DNA of 49,788 nt from Nevskia sp. (GTDB lineage Bacteria; Pseudomonadota; Gammaproteobacteria; Nevskiales; Nevskiaceae), in NCBI GenBank assembly GCA_028291645.1, contig JAQGNU010000046.1:1-49788 (forward strand), in the 5' to 3' direction. Below are positions 1 through 6,549 of the stretch, piece by piece; within the stretch, counting starts at the first letter, position 1, and the number at the start of each line of letters is the position of its first letter. The position numbers were made by a program, and so were the translations under genes. The notes under the pieces were generated by a model, which was given only the letters and a program-made list of their open reading frames with translations, did not search any database and was not told where the DNA came from.

Positions 1-337
1 CGAAGGCGCGACGGCTGGCGTCGGCGTGCGTGGTTTCCTGGCGGATCGCGGCGGCAGTCACAACGACGGCGGCGGTGCCGCGCTCGGCGGCAAGCTCGGC
101 TATCGCATTCCGCAGCTGAATAAGCGCCTCGGCGTCGGCGGCTATCTGTACTATTCGCCCGACATCCTGACGTTCGGCGACTTCAAGCATTATCTCGAGT
201 ACGGCTTCGACGTCGACTACCAGATCATTCGCCCCGCCTTTATCTACGCCGGCTGGCGTCGCCTGGAGTTGGCGGTGGACGATCGCTCCGACAAGGCCGA
301 CCAGGGCGTGCATATCGGTCTGCGTGTCAACTTCTAA
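1..337 (+). CDS. YfaZ family outer membrane protein, C-terminal part
   Basis: This is the C-terminal 111 codons of a gene that begins before the window; the reading frame is open from base 2. The visible protein has alternating hydrophobic and polar stretches rich in Gly, Tyr and Phe and ends in Val-Asn-Phe, the usual C-terminal signature of an outer membrane beta-barrel. The pattern of strands (for example [15 protein letters not shown], then [11 protein letters not shown]) fits the YfaZ family of small barrels, whose function is unknown. It lies 29 bases before yebC on the same strand. The barrel class is fairly certain; the family name is recognition from sequence without a search. Confidence 0.7.
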   Translation, partial: EGATAGVGVRGFLADRGGSHNDGGGAALGGKLGYRIPQLNKRLGVGGYLYYSPDILTFGDFKHYLEYGFDVDYQIIRPAFIYAGWRRLELAVDDRSDKADQGVHIGLRVNF

Positions 338-366
338 AGCCTCAATCGGGGAACAGCGAGAAACCC

Positions 367-1101
367 ATGGGCCGAGGTCCGAGCATCGAAGGACGCAAGA
401 ACGCCACTGATGCGGCGAAAGCAAAGTCCTTCACCAAGTACATCCGCGAAATCAACGCGGCAGCGCGCGCCGGCGGCGGCGATCCCGCCGGTAATGCGCG
501 GCTGCGGATGGCGATCGACAAGGCGCACGCGGCCAACGTCACCAAGGACACCATCGAACGCGCGATCAAGCGTGGTTCGGGCGAACTCGGCGCCGAGCAG
601 CTGCACGAAATCCGCTACGAAGGCTACGGCCCCGGCGGTGTTGCGGTGATGGTCGATTGCATGACCGACAACCCGACGCGCACCGTTGCCGACGTGCGCC
701 ACGCATTCACCAAGCACGGCGGCAATCTCGGCACTACGGGTTCGGTAGCGTTCCAGTTCAGCGAAACCGGCGAGATCATTTTCGATATTCGCGCCAATCC
801 GGCACAGGAAGAAGAAATCATGATGCTGGCGATCGAAGCCGGCGCCGACGATGTGCAGACCGAAGACGGTTTCAGCGACGTGCTGGTGTCGCCGGCCAAC
901 TTCCAGGCAGTGAAGGCCAAGCTCGAAGCCGCCGGCTTCAAGCCGATCGAGGCGGATATCGTCATGCGTCCGGCGAATCGCGTCGCCGTCGGCGGCGAAG
1001 CGGCGGAGTCGCTACACAAGCTGCTGGAAAAACTCGAAGAACTCGACGACGTGCAGGACGTGCATCACAACGGCGATCTGCCGGTATCGGTCGCTTCCTG
1101 A
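367..1101 (+). CDS. yebC: YebC/PmpR family DNA-binding regulatory protein
   Basis: A full-length 244-residue member of the YebC/TACO1 family, which has been reported both as a DNA-binding transcriptional regulator (PmpR, YebC) and as a ribosome-associated translation factor. The N-terminus has the conserved motif around [12 protein letters not shown] and the [10 protein letters not shown] block, followed by the three-domain layout usual for the family. The length matches the family (about 240-250). It sits immediately before ruvC, the standard gammaproteobacterial order, and is probably co-transcribed with the Holliday junction genes. The ATG at 367 is chosen because the conserved N-terminus begins there. 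Confidence 0.95.
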   Translation: MGRGPSIEGRKNATDAAKAKSFTKYIREINAAARAGGGDPAGNARLRMAIDKAHAANVTKDTIERAIKRGSGELGAEQLHEIRYEGYGPGGVAVMVDCMTDNPTRTVADVRHAFTKHGGNLGTTGSVAFQFSETGEIIFDIRANPAQEEEIMMLAIEAGADDVQTEDGFSDVLVSPANFQAVKAKLEAAGFKPIEADIVMRPANRVAVGGEAAESLHKLLEKLEELDDVQDVHHNGDLPVSVAS

Positions 1102-1126
1102 CCGTGCGCACGCGCGTGTCGCATCC

Positions 1127-1684
1127 ATGACGCGCATCATCGGGATCGATCCCGGCTCGCGCGTCACCGGTTACGGCATTGTCGAAATCACCGGCACGCG
1201 CAGCCGCTGGATCGCGCATGGACGCATCGCCTGCGCCGCTGGTCCTTTGCCGCGGCGCCTGCTACAGATTCTGCAGCAGCTGGATGCGGTGATCCGCGAA
1301 CATCAGCCGCACGAGGCCGCGATCGAAGAAGTCTTCGTCAAGAACAACGTCGCCACCGCGCTCGTGCTGGGGCAGGCGCGCGGTGCGGCGATCTGCGCGC
1401 TGGCCGCCGCCGGACTCGAAGTCGCCGAATACGCGCCGGCCTCGATCAAGTCGGCCATCGTCGGCAGCGGCCGCGCCGAGAAGGCGCAAGTGCAGCACAT
1501 GATCAAGGTGCTGCTGAATTTGAATGAGACGCCACCGACCGACGCCGCCGATGCGCTTGCGGTCGCGCTGTGCCACGCCCATCAGCGCGGCGCTGCCAGC
1601 TTGAAAACCGTGCCACGTACACGCAGCGCGCCGTCGTGGCGGCAGATGCAGGTCGATGCCAATGGCAAACTGGTGAAACGATGA
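1127..1684 (+). CDS. ruvC: Holliday junction resolvase RuvC
   Basis: The 185-residue endonuclease that cuts Holliday junctions in the RuvABC complex during recombination and repair. The RNase H-like fold carries the expected acidic residues: Asp8 in IGIDPGSRVTGYG, Glu67/68 in AAIEEVFVKNN, and Asp139 and Asp142 in PTDAADALAVALCH. Length is slightly above the E. coli enzyme (173), with the extra residues in a basic C-terminal tail. The stop codon overlaps the ruvA start in an ATGA arrangement, so the two are translationally coupled. Confidence 0.97.
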   Translation: MTRIIGIDPGSRVTGYGIVEITGTRSRWIAHGRIACAAGPLPRRLLQILQQLDAVIREHQPHEAAIEEVFVKNNVATALVLGQARGAAICALAAAGLEVAEYAPASIKSAIVGSGRAEKAQVQHMIKVLLNLNETPPTDAADALAVALCHAHQRGAASLKTVPRTRSAPSWRQMQVDANGKLVKR

Positions 1685-2271
1685 TCGGGCGCCTCGCAGG
1701 AAAACTACTCAGCAAGCAGCCGCCGCAGCTGTTGCTGGATGTGAACGGCGTCGGCTACGAAATCGAAGCGCCGATGTCGACCTTCTTCAAGCTGCCGGCA
1801 GTGGGCGAGCCGTTGGCGCTGCACACGCATCTGGTGGTGCGCGAAGACGCGCAACTGCTCTACGGCTTCGCCACGCTGGTCGAGAAAGCGCTGTTCCGCG
1901 AACTGATCAAGATCAGCGGCATCGGCCCCAAGGTCGCGCTGGCGGTGCTATCCGGCATCAGCGCCGACGATTTCTGGGCCACCGTGCGCGCCGGCGAAAC
2001 CGGACGCCTGGTGAAAGTGCCGGGCATCGGCAAGAAGACCGCCGAGCGCATCGTCGTCGAGATGCGCGACAAGGCCGGTGCCGGCGATGCCGGCAGCTTC
2101 ATCACCATCCAACCCGGAGTGCCGGCGAGTCCGCTCGCCGAAGCCCGCGGCGCGCTGGAAGGGCTCGGCTACAAGCCGGTGGAAGCGCAGCGCCTGACTG
2201 ATGCCGTCAAACAGGATGGCATGACTACTGATCAGATCATTCGTGAAGCGTTGAAGCGCGCGGCGCGTTGA
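1681..2271 (+). CDS. ruvA: Holliday junction branch migration protein RuvA
   Basis: RuvA binds the four-way junction and loads the RuvB helicase. The protein of 196 residues starts MIGRLAGKLL, the canonical RuvA N-terminal beta-barrel, followed by two helix-hairpin-helix motifs (ISGIGPKVALAVL and VPGIGKKTAERIVVEM) and the C-terminal RuvB-binding domain (LEGLGYKPVEAQRL). An in-frame start further upstream exists, but 1681 is chosen because it gives the family N-terminus and forms an ATGA overlap with ruvC. Normally ruvB follows within the operon; here it lies about 6.7 kb further on, behind an iron-uptake operon of opposite strand. Confidence 0.97.
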   Translation: MIGRLAGKLLSKQPPQLLLDVNGVGYEIEAPMSTFFKLPAVGEPLALHTHLVVREDAQLLYGFATLVEKALFRELIKISGIGPKVALAVLSGISADDFWATVRAGETGRLVKVPGIGKKTAERIVVEMRDKAGAGDAGSFITIQPGVPASPLAEARGALEGLGYKPVEAQRLTDAVKQDGMTTDQIIREALKRAAR

Positions 2272-2390
2272 GCGGAAACCCGCTTACTGCGTGCGTAGCT
2301 GCGGTGCTAATCCAGTGGACGCAGATTCCCACGGAGGTTAAATTCGAACTTGGCGCTTTAGCCGACAGATTTTTTTCGGTTCTATAGATC

Positions 2391-2534
2391 ATGTGGCTAT
2401 TCCTCCGAATTTTGATTGTGTCGTCGACTGCAGTTGCGATTTTCAACTATCCGAGCGAGCGATCAAATTTCACCTGGGCTTGGGGGGCGATAGTTGCTGC
2501 GATCGTCGGGGGCCTCTACGTTTGTTCGGTTTAA
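2391..2534 (+). CDS. Small hypothetical membrane ORF, possibly a broken gene's 5' part
   Basis: A 47-codon frame, ATG to TAA, whose product would have two hydrophobic segments (WLFLRILIVSSTAVAIF and WGAIVAAIVGGLYVC). No clear ribosome binding site precedes the ATG. The stretch is visibly more AT-rich than the neighbouring genes, with A/T at many third positions. A second membrane ORF in the +1 frame follows within 40 bases, so both may be parts of one frameshifted gene. I do not recognise a family, and it may not be expressed. Confidence 0.25.
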   Translation: MWLFLRILIVSSTAVAIFNYPSERSNFTWAWGAIVAAIVGGLYVCSV

Positions 2535-2571
2535 AACTTTGCGTATAGGCTCGTTGGAAAACTCTTTCTCG

Positions 2572-2790
2572 ATGTCTAAGCCGCTTTTGCCCATAAGTCT
2601 TTACCCTGGACGTATCTGGTATCTCGGTGCGTTGGGATCCGTGGTTGGTGGGCTTTGCTCATTGATAGCTAATTTAGCTTGGCTGCATGGAAATACAGGG
2701 TTTGACGGCAGCCTCTTACTGATTGGTGCCGCAATAACTTTAGGATTGTTTCTTGCAATCAAGACACGTCAAAACGTCCGGTTAGACTAG
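2572..2790 (+). CDS. Small hypothetical membrane protein
   Basis: A 72-residue frame from an ATG at 2572; a TTG 26 codons upstream is also in frame. The product has two predicted membrane helices (IWYLGALGSVVGGLCSLIANLAW and SLLLIGAAITLGLFLAI) and a charged C-terminal tail. The codon choice is AT-rich compared with ruvA and exbD on either side, suggesting a recent arrival or a decaying gene. It ends 16 bases from the convergent exbD stop. No family was recognised; it may be the 3' part of a frameshifted gene whose 5' part is at 2391-2534. Confidence 0.4.
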   Translation: MSKPLLPISLYPGRIWYLGALGSVVGGLCSLIANLAWLHGNTGFDGSLLLIGAAITLGLFLAIKTRQNVRLD

Positions 2791-2805
2791 CAGTTGCTGT
2801 AGACG

Positions 2806-3231
2806 CTACGGCGCTTGCCCCTCCGGCTGCGTCACAAATCCAATCTTGGTCACACCCGCTTTGCTCGCTTCGCTCATCACTTCGGCCAGCGCCTGATAGG
2901 TGGTGAGCTTGTCGGCATGCAGATGCAATTCCGGCGTCGGGTTGCGCTGGCCGGCATCGTGCAGGCGCGTGCGCAGCATCGTGGCGTCGATCGGTTCGCC
3001 GTTCCAGTAGTCTTGTCCGGCGGCGTCGATCGCCAACTGGATGTTGTCGGCCTTGGAGATGTTCGGCGTGCTGCTGGCTTCCGGCAGATTGATCTTGACC
3101 GCGTTGGTCAGCAGCGGTGCGGTGATGATGAAGATCACCAGCAGCACCAGCATTACGTCGACCAGCGGGATGATGTTGATCTCGGTCATCGGTTGCGTAT
3201 TGCCCGGCGCACGGGCGTTGCCGAAGGCCAT
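2806..3231 (-). CDS. exbD: ExbD/TolR biopolymer transport protein (Ton system)
   Basis: A 141-residue ExbD-type stator component that, with ExbB, uses the proton motive force to energise TonB. It has a short cytoplasmic N-terminus, the conserved TEINIIPLVDVMLVLLVIFI segment whose Asp25 is the proton-relaying residue of the family, and a periplasmic domain ending KIGFVTQPEG. It is the last gene of a minus-strand operon and follows exbB by a single base. Operon context with tonB and an outer membrane siderophore receptor assigns it to iron uptake rather than to the Tol-Pal system encoded at 10.6-15.6 kb. Confidence 0.93.
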   Translation of the reverse strand: MAFGNARAPGNTQPMTEINIIPLVDVMLVLLVIFIITAPLLTNAVKINLPEASSTPNISKADNIQLAIDAAGQDYWNGEPIDATMLRTRLHDAGQRNPTPELHLHADKLTTYQALAEVMSEASKAGVTKIGFVTQPEGQAP

Positions 3232-3232
3232 C

Positions 3233-3994
3233 TCAGGCGCTCCGGCCGGCGACGCCGGTCTTGATCGGTGCGACGTTCGGTGACGACATCTGCGGTTCGA
3301 TCTTGGCGCCGGTGGCGAGGAAGGTGTAGAGGTCGTGCGCGAAGGCGTCGAGCCGCGCCAGCACGACGCGGTTGGAGCGCACCAGGAAGTTGTAGCCGAG
3401 CACCGCCGGAATCGCCACGCTGAGACCGATAGCGGTCATGATCAGCGCTTCGCCGACCGGGCCGGCAACCTTGTCGAGCGTGCCGGCGCCGCTGAGGCCG
3501 ATCGCGGCGAGTGCGTGATAGATGCCCCAGACGGTGCCGAGCAGGCCCACGAACGGCGCGGTGGCGCCGATCGAGGCGAGCACCGTGAGGCCGGATTCCA
3601 TCCGCGCGGTTTCTTCGTCGATGGTTTTGCGCAGCGTGCGGGTGACGAAGTCGCCGGAGCTGCCGGCCTCGTTCAGGCGGTTGATGCCGTGGCGTTCGTG
3701 ATGCTGGCTCGCAGCGATGCCGTGATAGGCCAGATGCGAGAACGGTTCATCCGGATGCTGTTCCTCCAGATGCGCGCCGACCAGTTCCAGCGACGGCGCG
3801 TTCCAGAAGAAATCCAGAAAGCGCGCGCTGCGCCGGTTCACGCGCCAGTTGGAGCCGGCCTTGGTCAGGATCAGATACCAGCTGATGATCGAGGCCAGCA
3901 GCATCGTCAGCAGAATGAATTTGGCGAGCGTGTCGGCGTGACTGATGAAGTGGCCGAAGCCGATGGCAGAGGTGGTTTCCATACTCGTTTCCAT
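3233..3994 (-). CDS. exbB: ExbB/MotA/TolQ proton channel family protein (Ton system)
   Basis: The proton channel partner of the following ExbD, in the inner membrane. Three hydrophobic segments are visible: near the N-terminus (FILLTMLLASIISWYLIL), in the middle (VLASIGATAPFVGLLGTVWGIYHAL, the family signature) and after it (ALIMTAIGLSVAIPAVLGYNFLV). Two close ATG codons (3994 and 3982) are both plausible; I use the first, giving 253 residues. An upstream extension would overlap tonB and lacks family features. The gene lies 17 bases after tonB and one base before exbD, so the three form a tight unit. Confidence 0.93.
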   Translation of the reverse strand: METSMETTSAIGFGHFISHADTLAKFILLTMLLASIISWYLILTKAGSNWRVNRRSARFLDFFWNAPSLELVGAHLEEQHPDEPFSHLAYHGIAASQHHERHGINRLNEAGSSGDFVTRTLRKTIDEETARMESGLTVLASIGATAPFVGLLGTVWGIYHALAAIGLSGAGTLDKVAGPVGEALIMTAIGLSVAIPAVLGYNFLVRSNRVVLARLDAFAHDLYTFLATGAKIEPQMSSPNVAPIKTGVAGRSA

Positions 3995-4011
3995 AGATGT
4001 GACGTTGGTTG

Positions 4012-4689
4012 TTACTGGCTGAGATTGAAGTTGATCGGAATCAGTACCCAGGCGGCGACCGCCTGGCTGCCTTGCTTGGCCGGCACGAAGCGCCATCGGC
4101 GCACGGCTTCGATCGCGGAACGATCAAGCCGGTCGAAGCCGCTGCTGCGGTCGACCTCGATCTGCTCGCTGTGACCTTCGGGACTGACATACACGCGCAG
4201 CAGCACGCGGCCATGCTCGCCGAGATTGCGCGATACCGGCGGGTAGGTCGGCGCCGGATTATCGAGATAGCCGGCCACGAAGTTCGGCGGCGTCACTGCG
4301 GGCGGCGCCGGTGGGGCTGCTTCCGCGGGCGCCTGTGGTGGTGGCGGTGGTTGCTTCGGCTCGTCCGGCTTCGCTGCTTGCACCGCGGCCGGCGCCGGGC
4401 TTTCGTGTGCGATCAAACGCGGCGCCGGAGTCGGTTTCACCACTTGCGGTTTCGGCATCGGTGGTGCGGGCTTGGGCGCCGGCGGCGCGGCCATGAAGCT
4501 GACGAAAATCGGTGCGGCTTCAAGCACCGATTCGCGCACCGCATCGATCTGCATCAGCCCGAACAAGCCGCCGACATGCAGCGCTACGATCGCGCCGATC
4601 GCAAGCCAGTTCGCACGCCGTGGACGTGCGTGCCAGCTACCGCGATCGGCTGTCTTGATTCGGTTCAGGGACATGGTTGCAGCGGCCAT
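4012..4689 (-). CDS. tonB: TonB energy transducer
   Basis: TonB spans the periplasm and passes energy from ExbBD to outer membrane receptors. The 225-residue protein has a cytoplasmic tail, one membrane helix (ANWLAIGAIVALHVGGLFGL), a long Pro/Ala/Lys-rich linker (PPAPKPAPPMPKPQVVKPTP and on) and the C-terminal TonB domain with YPPVSRNLGEHGRVLLRV, the expected YPxxAR-like box. The ATG at 4689 is chosen because it overlaps the preceding TAA by one base. A dedicated tonB inside a receptor operon is common for siderophore loci. Confidence 0.93.
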   Translation of the reverse strand: MAAATMSLNRIKTADRGSWHARPRRANWLAIGAIVALHVGGLFGLMQIDAVRESVLEAAPIFVSFMAAPPAPKPAPPMPKPQVVKPTPAPRLIAHESPAPAAVQAAKPDEPKQPPPPPQAPAEAAPPAPPAVTPPNFVAGYLDNPAPTYPPVSRNLGEHGRVLLRVYVSPEGHSEQIEVDRSSGFDRLDRSAIEAVRRWRFVPAKQGSQAVAAWVLIPINFNLSQ

Positions 4690-5369
4690 TAGATCACCTG
4701 CAGCGCCAGTAGCAGTAGCAGCGTCAGCGAAGTCGTTGCAATCGCCGCACCGATCACGCGGCGCCGGTTGAGCTGCGTCCACAGCACCACGCCGGTCAGC
4801 GATAGCAGGATGATGCTGCCGCCGAGCGTGTCGACCAGCAGCACCCAGCCGACGCCGAGGCCGACTCCTTTATGCAGATTGCTGAGCATGGCGAACAGAT
4901 TGCCGTCGGCGCGTTTGACCGCGACGAAACCATTGCCGACCCAGTAGTCCGCCTGCACATTGGTGCGTGGCGATGTGAAGCTCAGCGTCCAGTGCGCCGG
5001 CTGCTGCATGGTCTGATCGCCCCAGGCGACCGCGTGCGCGGGTTCCTCGCGAATGCGCGGCTTGTTATCGCCGAGCGGCAGCTGTGTCTGCAACCATGCG
5101 GCCAGCGCGCGTGCACTGGCGGGCGCCGGTTGCGGCAAGGGCAGCTGCAGATTGCTTTCCTGCGTCTGCGCGGCCGGAATCTTCAGCAGCGCGCGATGGT
5201 TCATCAGGATGCCGGTGGTGCCGAACAGCAGGCCCAGCGCGGCACCCCAGAGCCCGATCCAGCCGTGTGCCTTGCGCAGCCAGCGGATCGCGCTGATGCG
5301 GCGTGGTGGCCTTGGCAGCGACGCCGCTGGCGTGGTCGCCGCGGCGGAGACTGTCGCGTTAGCGGACAT
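4689..5369 (-). CDS. PepSY-associated transmembrane protein
   Basis: A 226-residue inner membrane protein. Basic N-terminus, then a helix (GWIGLWGAALGLLFGTTGIL) carrying the HGWIG motif typical of PepSY-associated membrane proteins, a periplasmic region, a LSNLHKGVGLGVGWVLL segment with a conserved His, and two further helices at the C-terminus. Shorter than the large PepSY flavin-type reductases (for example FoxB-like proteins). Located between an SRPBCC-like gene and tonB within the iron operon. By context I infer a role in handling iron or siderophore at the inner membrane, possibly reduction; the sequence does not prove it. ATG 5369 is preferred to GTG 5381. Confidence 0.75.
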   Translation of the reverse strand: MSANATVSAAATTPAASLPRPPRRISAIRWLRKAHGWIGLWGAALGLLFGTTGILMNHRALLKIPAAQTQESNLQLPLPQPAPASARALAAWLQTQLPLGDNKPRIREEPAHAVAWGDQTMQQPAHWTLSFTSPRTNVQADYWVGNGFVAVKRADGNLFAMLSNLHKGVGLGVGWVLLVDTLGGSIILLSLTGVVLWTQLNRRRVIGAAIATTSLTLLLLLALQVI

Positions 5370-5850
5370 TGAAATGCGCACGCAAAACCTCGTGACGATG
5401 TTGGAATACGGTGCGCACGAACCAGGCGACCAGACGGCGCGCGCGGCGTGGCTCGAAGCGCAGCCGGTCGATCAGCAGCACTTTCGCCGGCTGGCTCGGA
5501 TGCGCGACGATGCGCCGCTCGTGCCGCCAGAGTTGCATCGACGCCATCGGCGACTGCTCGACGAAACCGGCGCCGGGTTCCAGTTCGAGCAAGGTCAGAT
5601 CGCTGCGGTCGATCGGGATGAAACCGAACAGCAGCACGATGCTGCGCAGCAGCGGCACGCCGGGCTGGAACTGCAGATCGCCGAGATTGCGCAGCTGCGG
5701 CGGTGCCGTCATGCGGAACCACGGCATGGTTTCGCGGCAGATGCCTTGCCACGACGTGATCCATTGCCAGACCTGCGCCGGCGAAGCCGCGAGCGTCGAT
5801 TCGAAGTACAGCGCAATCGCCGTTTCCGGCTTGGGCTGCGGGCAGCTCAT
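5359..5850 (-). CDS. SRPBCC-like hypothetical protein in iron operon
   Basis: A 163-residue soluble protein without signal peptide. The order of elements (ALYFESTLAASPAQVWQWI, a mid segment with GDLQFQPG, and a long C-terminal helix LVAWFVRTVFQHRHEVL) resembles the helix-grip SRPBCC fold that binds hydrophobic or aromatic ligands, but I cannot name a subfamily. The ATG at 5850 overlaps the piuC stop as ATGA, so it is translationally coupled; its stop overlaps the start region of the PepSY gene. The position suggests a role with an iron chelate or siderophore intermediate. That is inference from context only. Confidence 0.7.
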   Translation of the reverse strand: MSCPQPKPETAIALYFESTLAASPAQVWQWITSWQGICRETMPWFRMTAPPQLRNLGDLQFQPGVPLLRSIVLLFGFIPIDRSDLTLLELEPGAGFVEQSPMASMQLWRHERRIVAHPSQPAKVLLIDRLRFEPRRARRLVAWFVRTVFQHRHEVLRAHFNVR

Positions 5851-6533
5851 ATCTCGCTCCACATGCGCAGCAGGTTGTGATAGCAGCCGGTGAGCTGCAG
5901 CCGGGCCGCTGCGTCGGCCTGGGCGACATTGAGCGTCTGCACCGCGCGATCGAGTTCGAATAGCAGCGCACGTTGCGCATCGTCGCGTACCAGGCTCTGC
6001 ACCCAGAAGAAACTGGCGAGCCGCACGCCGCGCGTCACCGGTGTCACCCGATGCCGGCTGCTCGATGGATACACGACGAGGTCGCCTGCCGGCAGTTTGA
6101 TGGTCTGCTCGCCGTAGGTGTCTTCGATCTGCAATTCGCCGCCGTCGTAGTCCTCCGGTGCATTGAGGAACAGCGTCGCCGAAACATCGGTGCGCAGCTT
6201 GGCGCCGCTGCCCGGAATCAGCCGCAAGGCGCCGTCGATATGGCTGCCGAAATGCATGCCGCCGGCGTAGCGATTGAACATCGGCGGATACACGCGGTTC
6301 GGCAACACGGCGCTGATGAAGGTGGGATGGCGCTCGAGCGCGCCGAGCACCAGGTCGCCGAGCTGGTGCGCGAACGGCGAGTGCTCGTCGATCTGCTGAT
6401 TCTGCTTGACCGGCGCGCCCTGATAACCGGCGGTGACGCGGCCGTCGACCCAGGGCGCATCAGCCGAATGCAGATGTTCGCGCACGATGCGCAGCTGGTC
6501 TGCATTCAGCGCTGCGGCAATCTTCAGCAACAT
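5847..6533 (-). CDS. piuC: Fe(II)/2-oxoglutarate-dependent dioxygenase, PiuC/YbiX type
   Basis: A 228-residue PKHD-type hydroxylase. The double-stranded beta-helix shows the metal triad His98 and Asp100 (HFGSHIDGAL) and His161 (SSSRHRVTPVTRG), plus Arg171 in the expected 2-oxoglutarate-binding position. Length equals that of E. coli YbiX and Pseudomonas PiuC (about 225). Members are commonly encoded next to catecholate siderophore receptors (fiu-ybiX, piuA-piuC), and the same pairing is seen here with the receptor gene 16 bases upstream. The natural substrate of the family is not well defined. Confidence 0.93.
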   Translation of the reverse strand: MLLKIAAALNADQLRIVREHLHSADAPWVDGRVTAGYQGAPVKQNQQIDEHSPFAHQLGDLVLGALERHPTFISAVLPNRVYPPMFNRYAGGMHFGSHIDGALRLIPGSGAKLRTDVSATLFLNAPEDYDGGELQIEDTYGEQTIKLPAGDLVVYPSSSRHRVTPVTRGVRLASFFWVQSLVRDDAQRALLFELDRAVQTLNVAQADAAARLQLTGCYHNLLRMWSEI

Positions 6534-6549
6534 CGGCGTCGGCCCGGTT

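Noticed and set aside
2525..2540. TTTAAAA as a programmed frameshift site between the two small ORFs
   Set aside because: The slippery bases are not in the right phase: the zero-frame stop TAA lies within them, and the change needed is +1, not -1.
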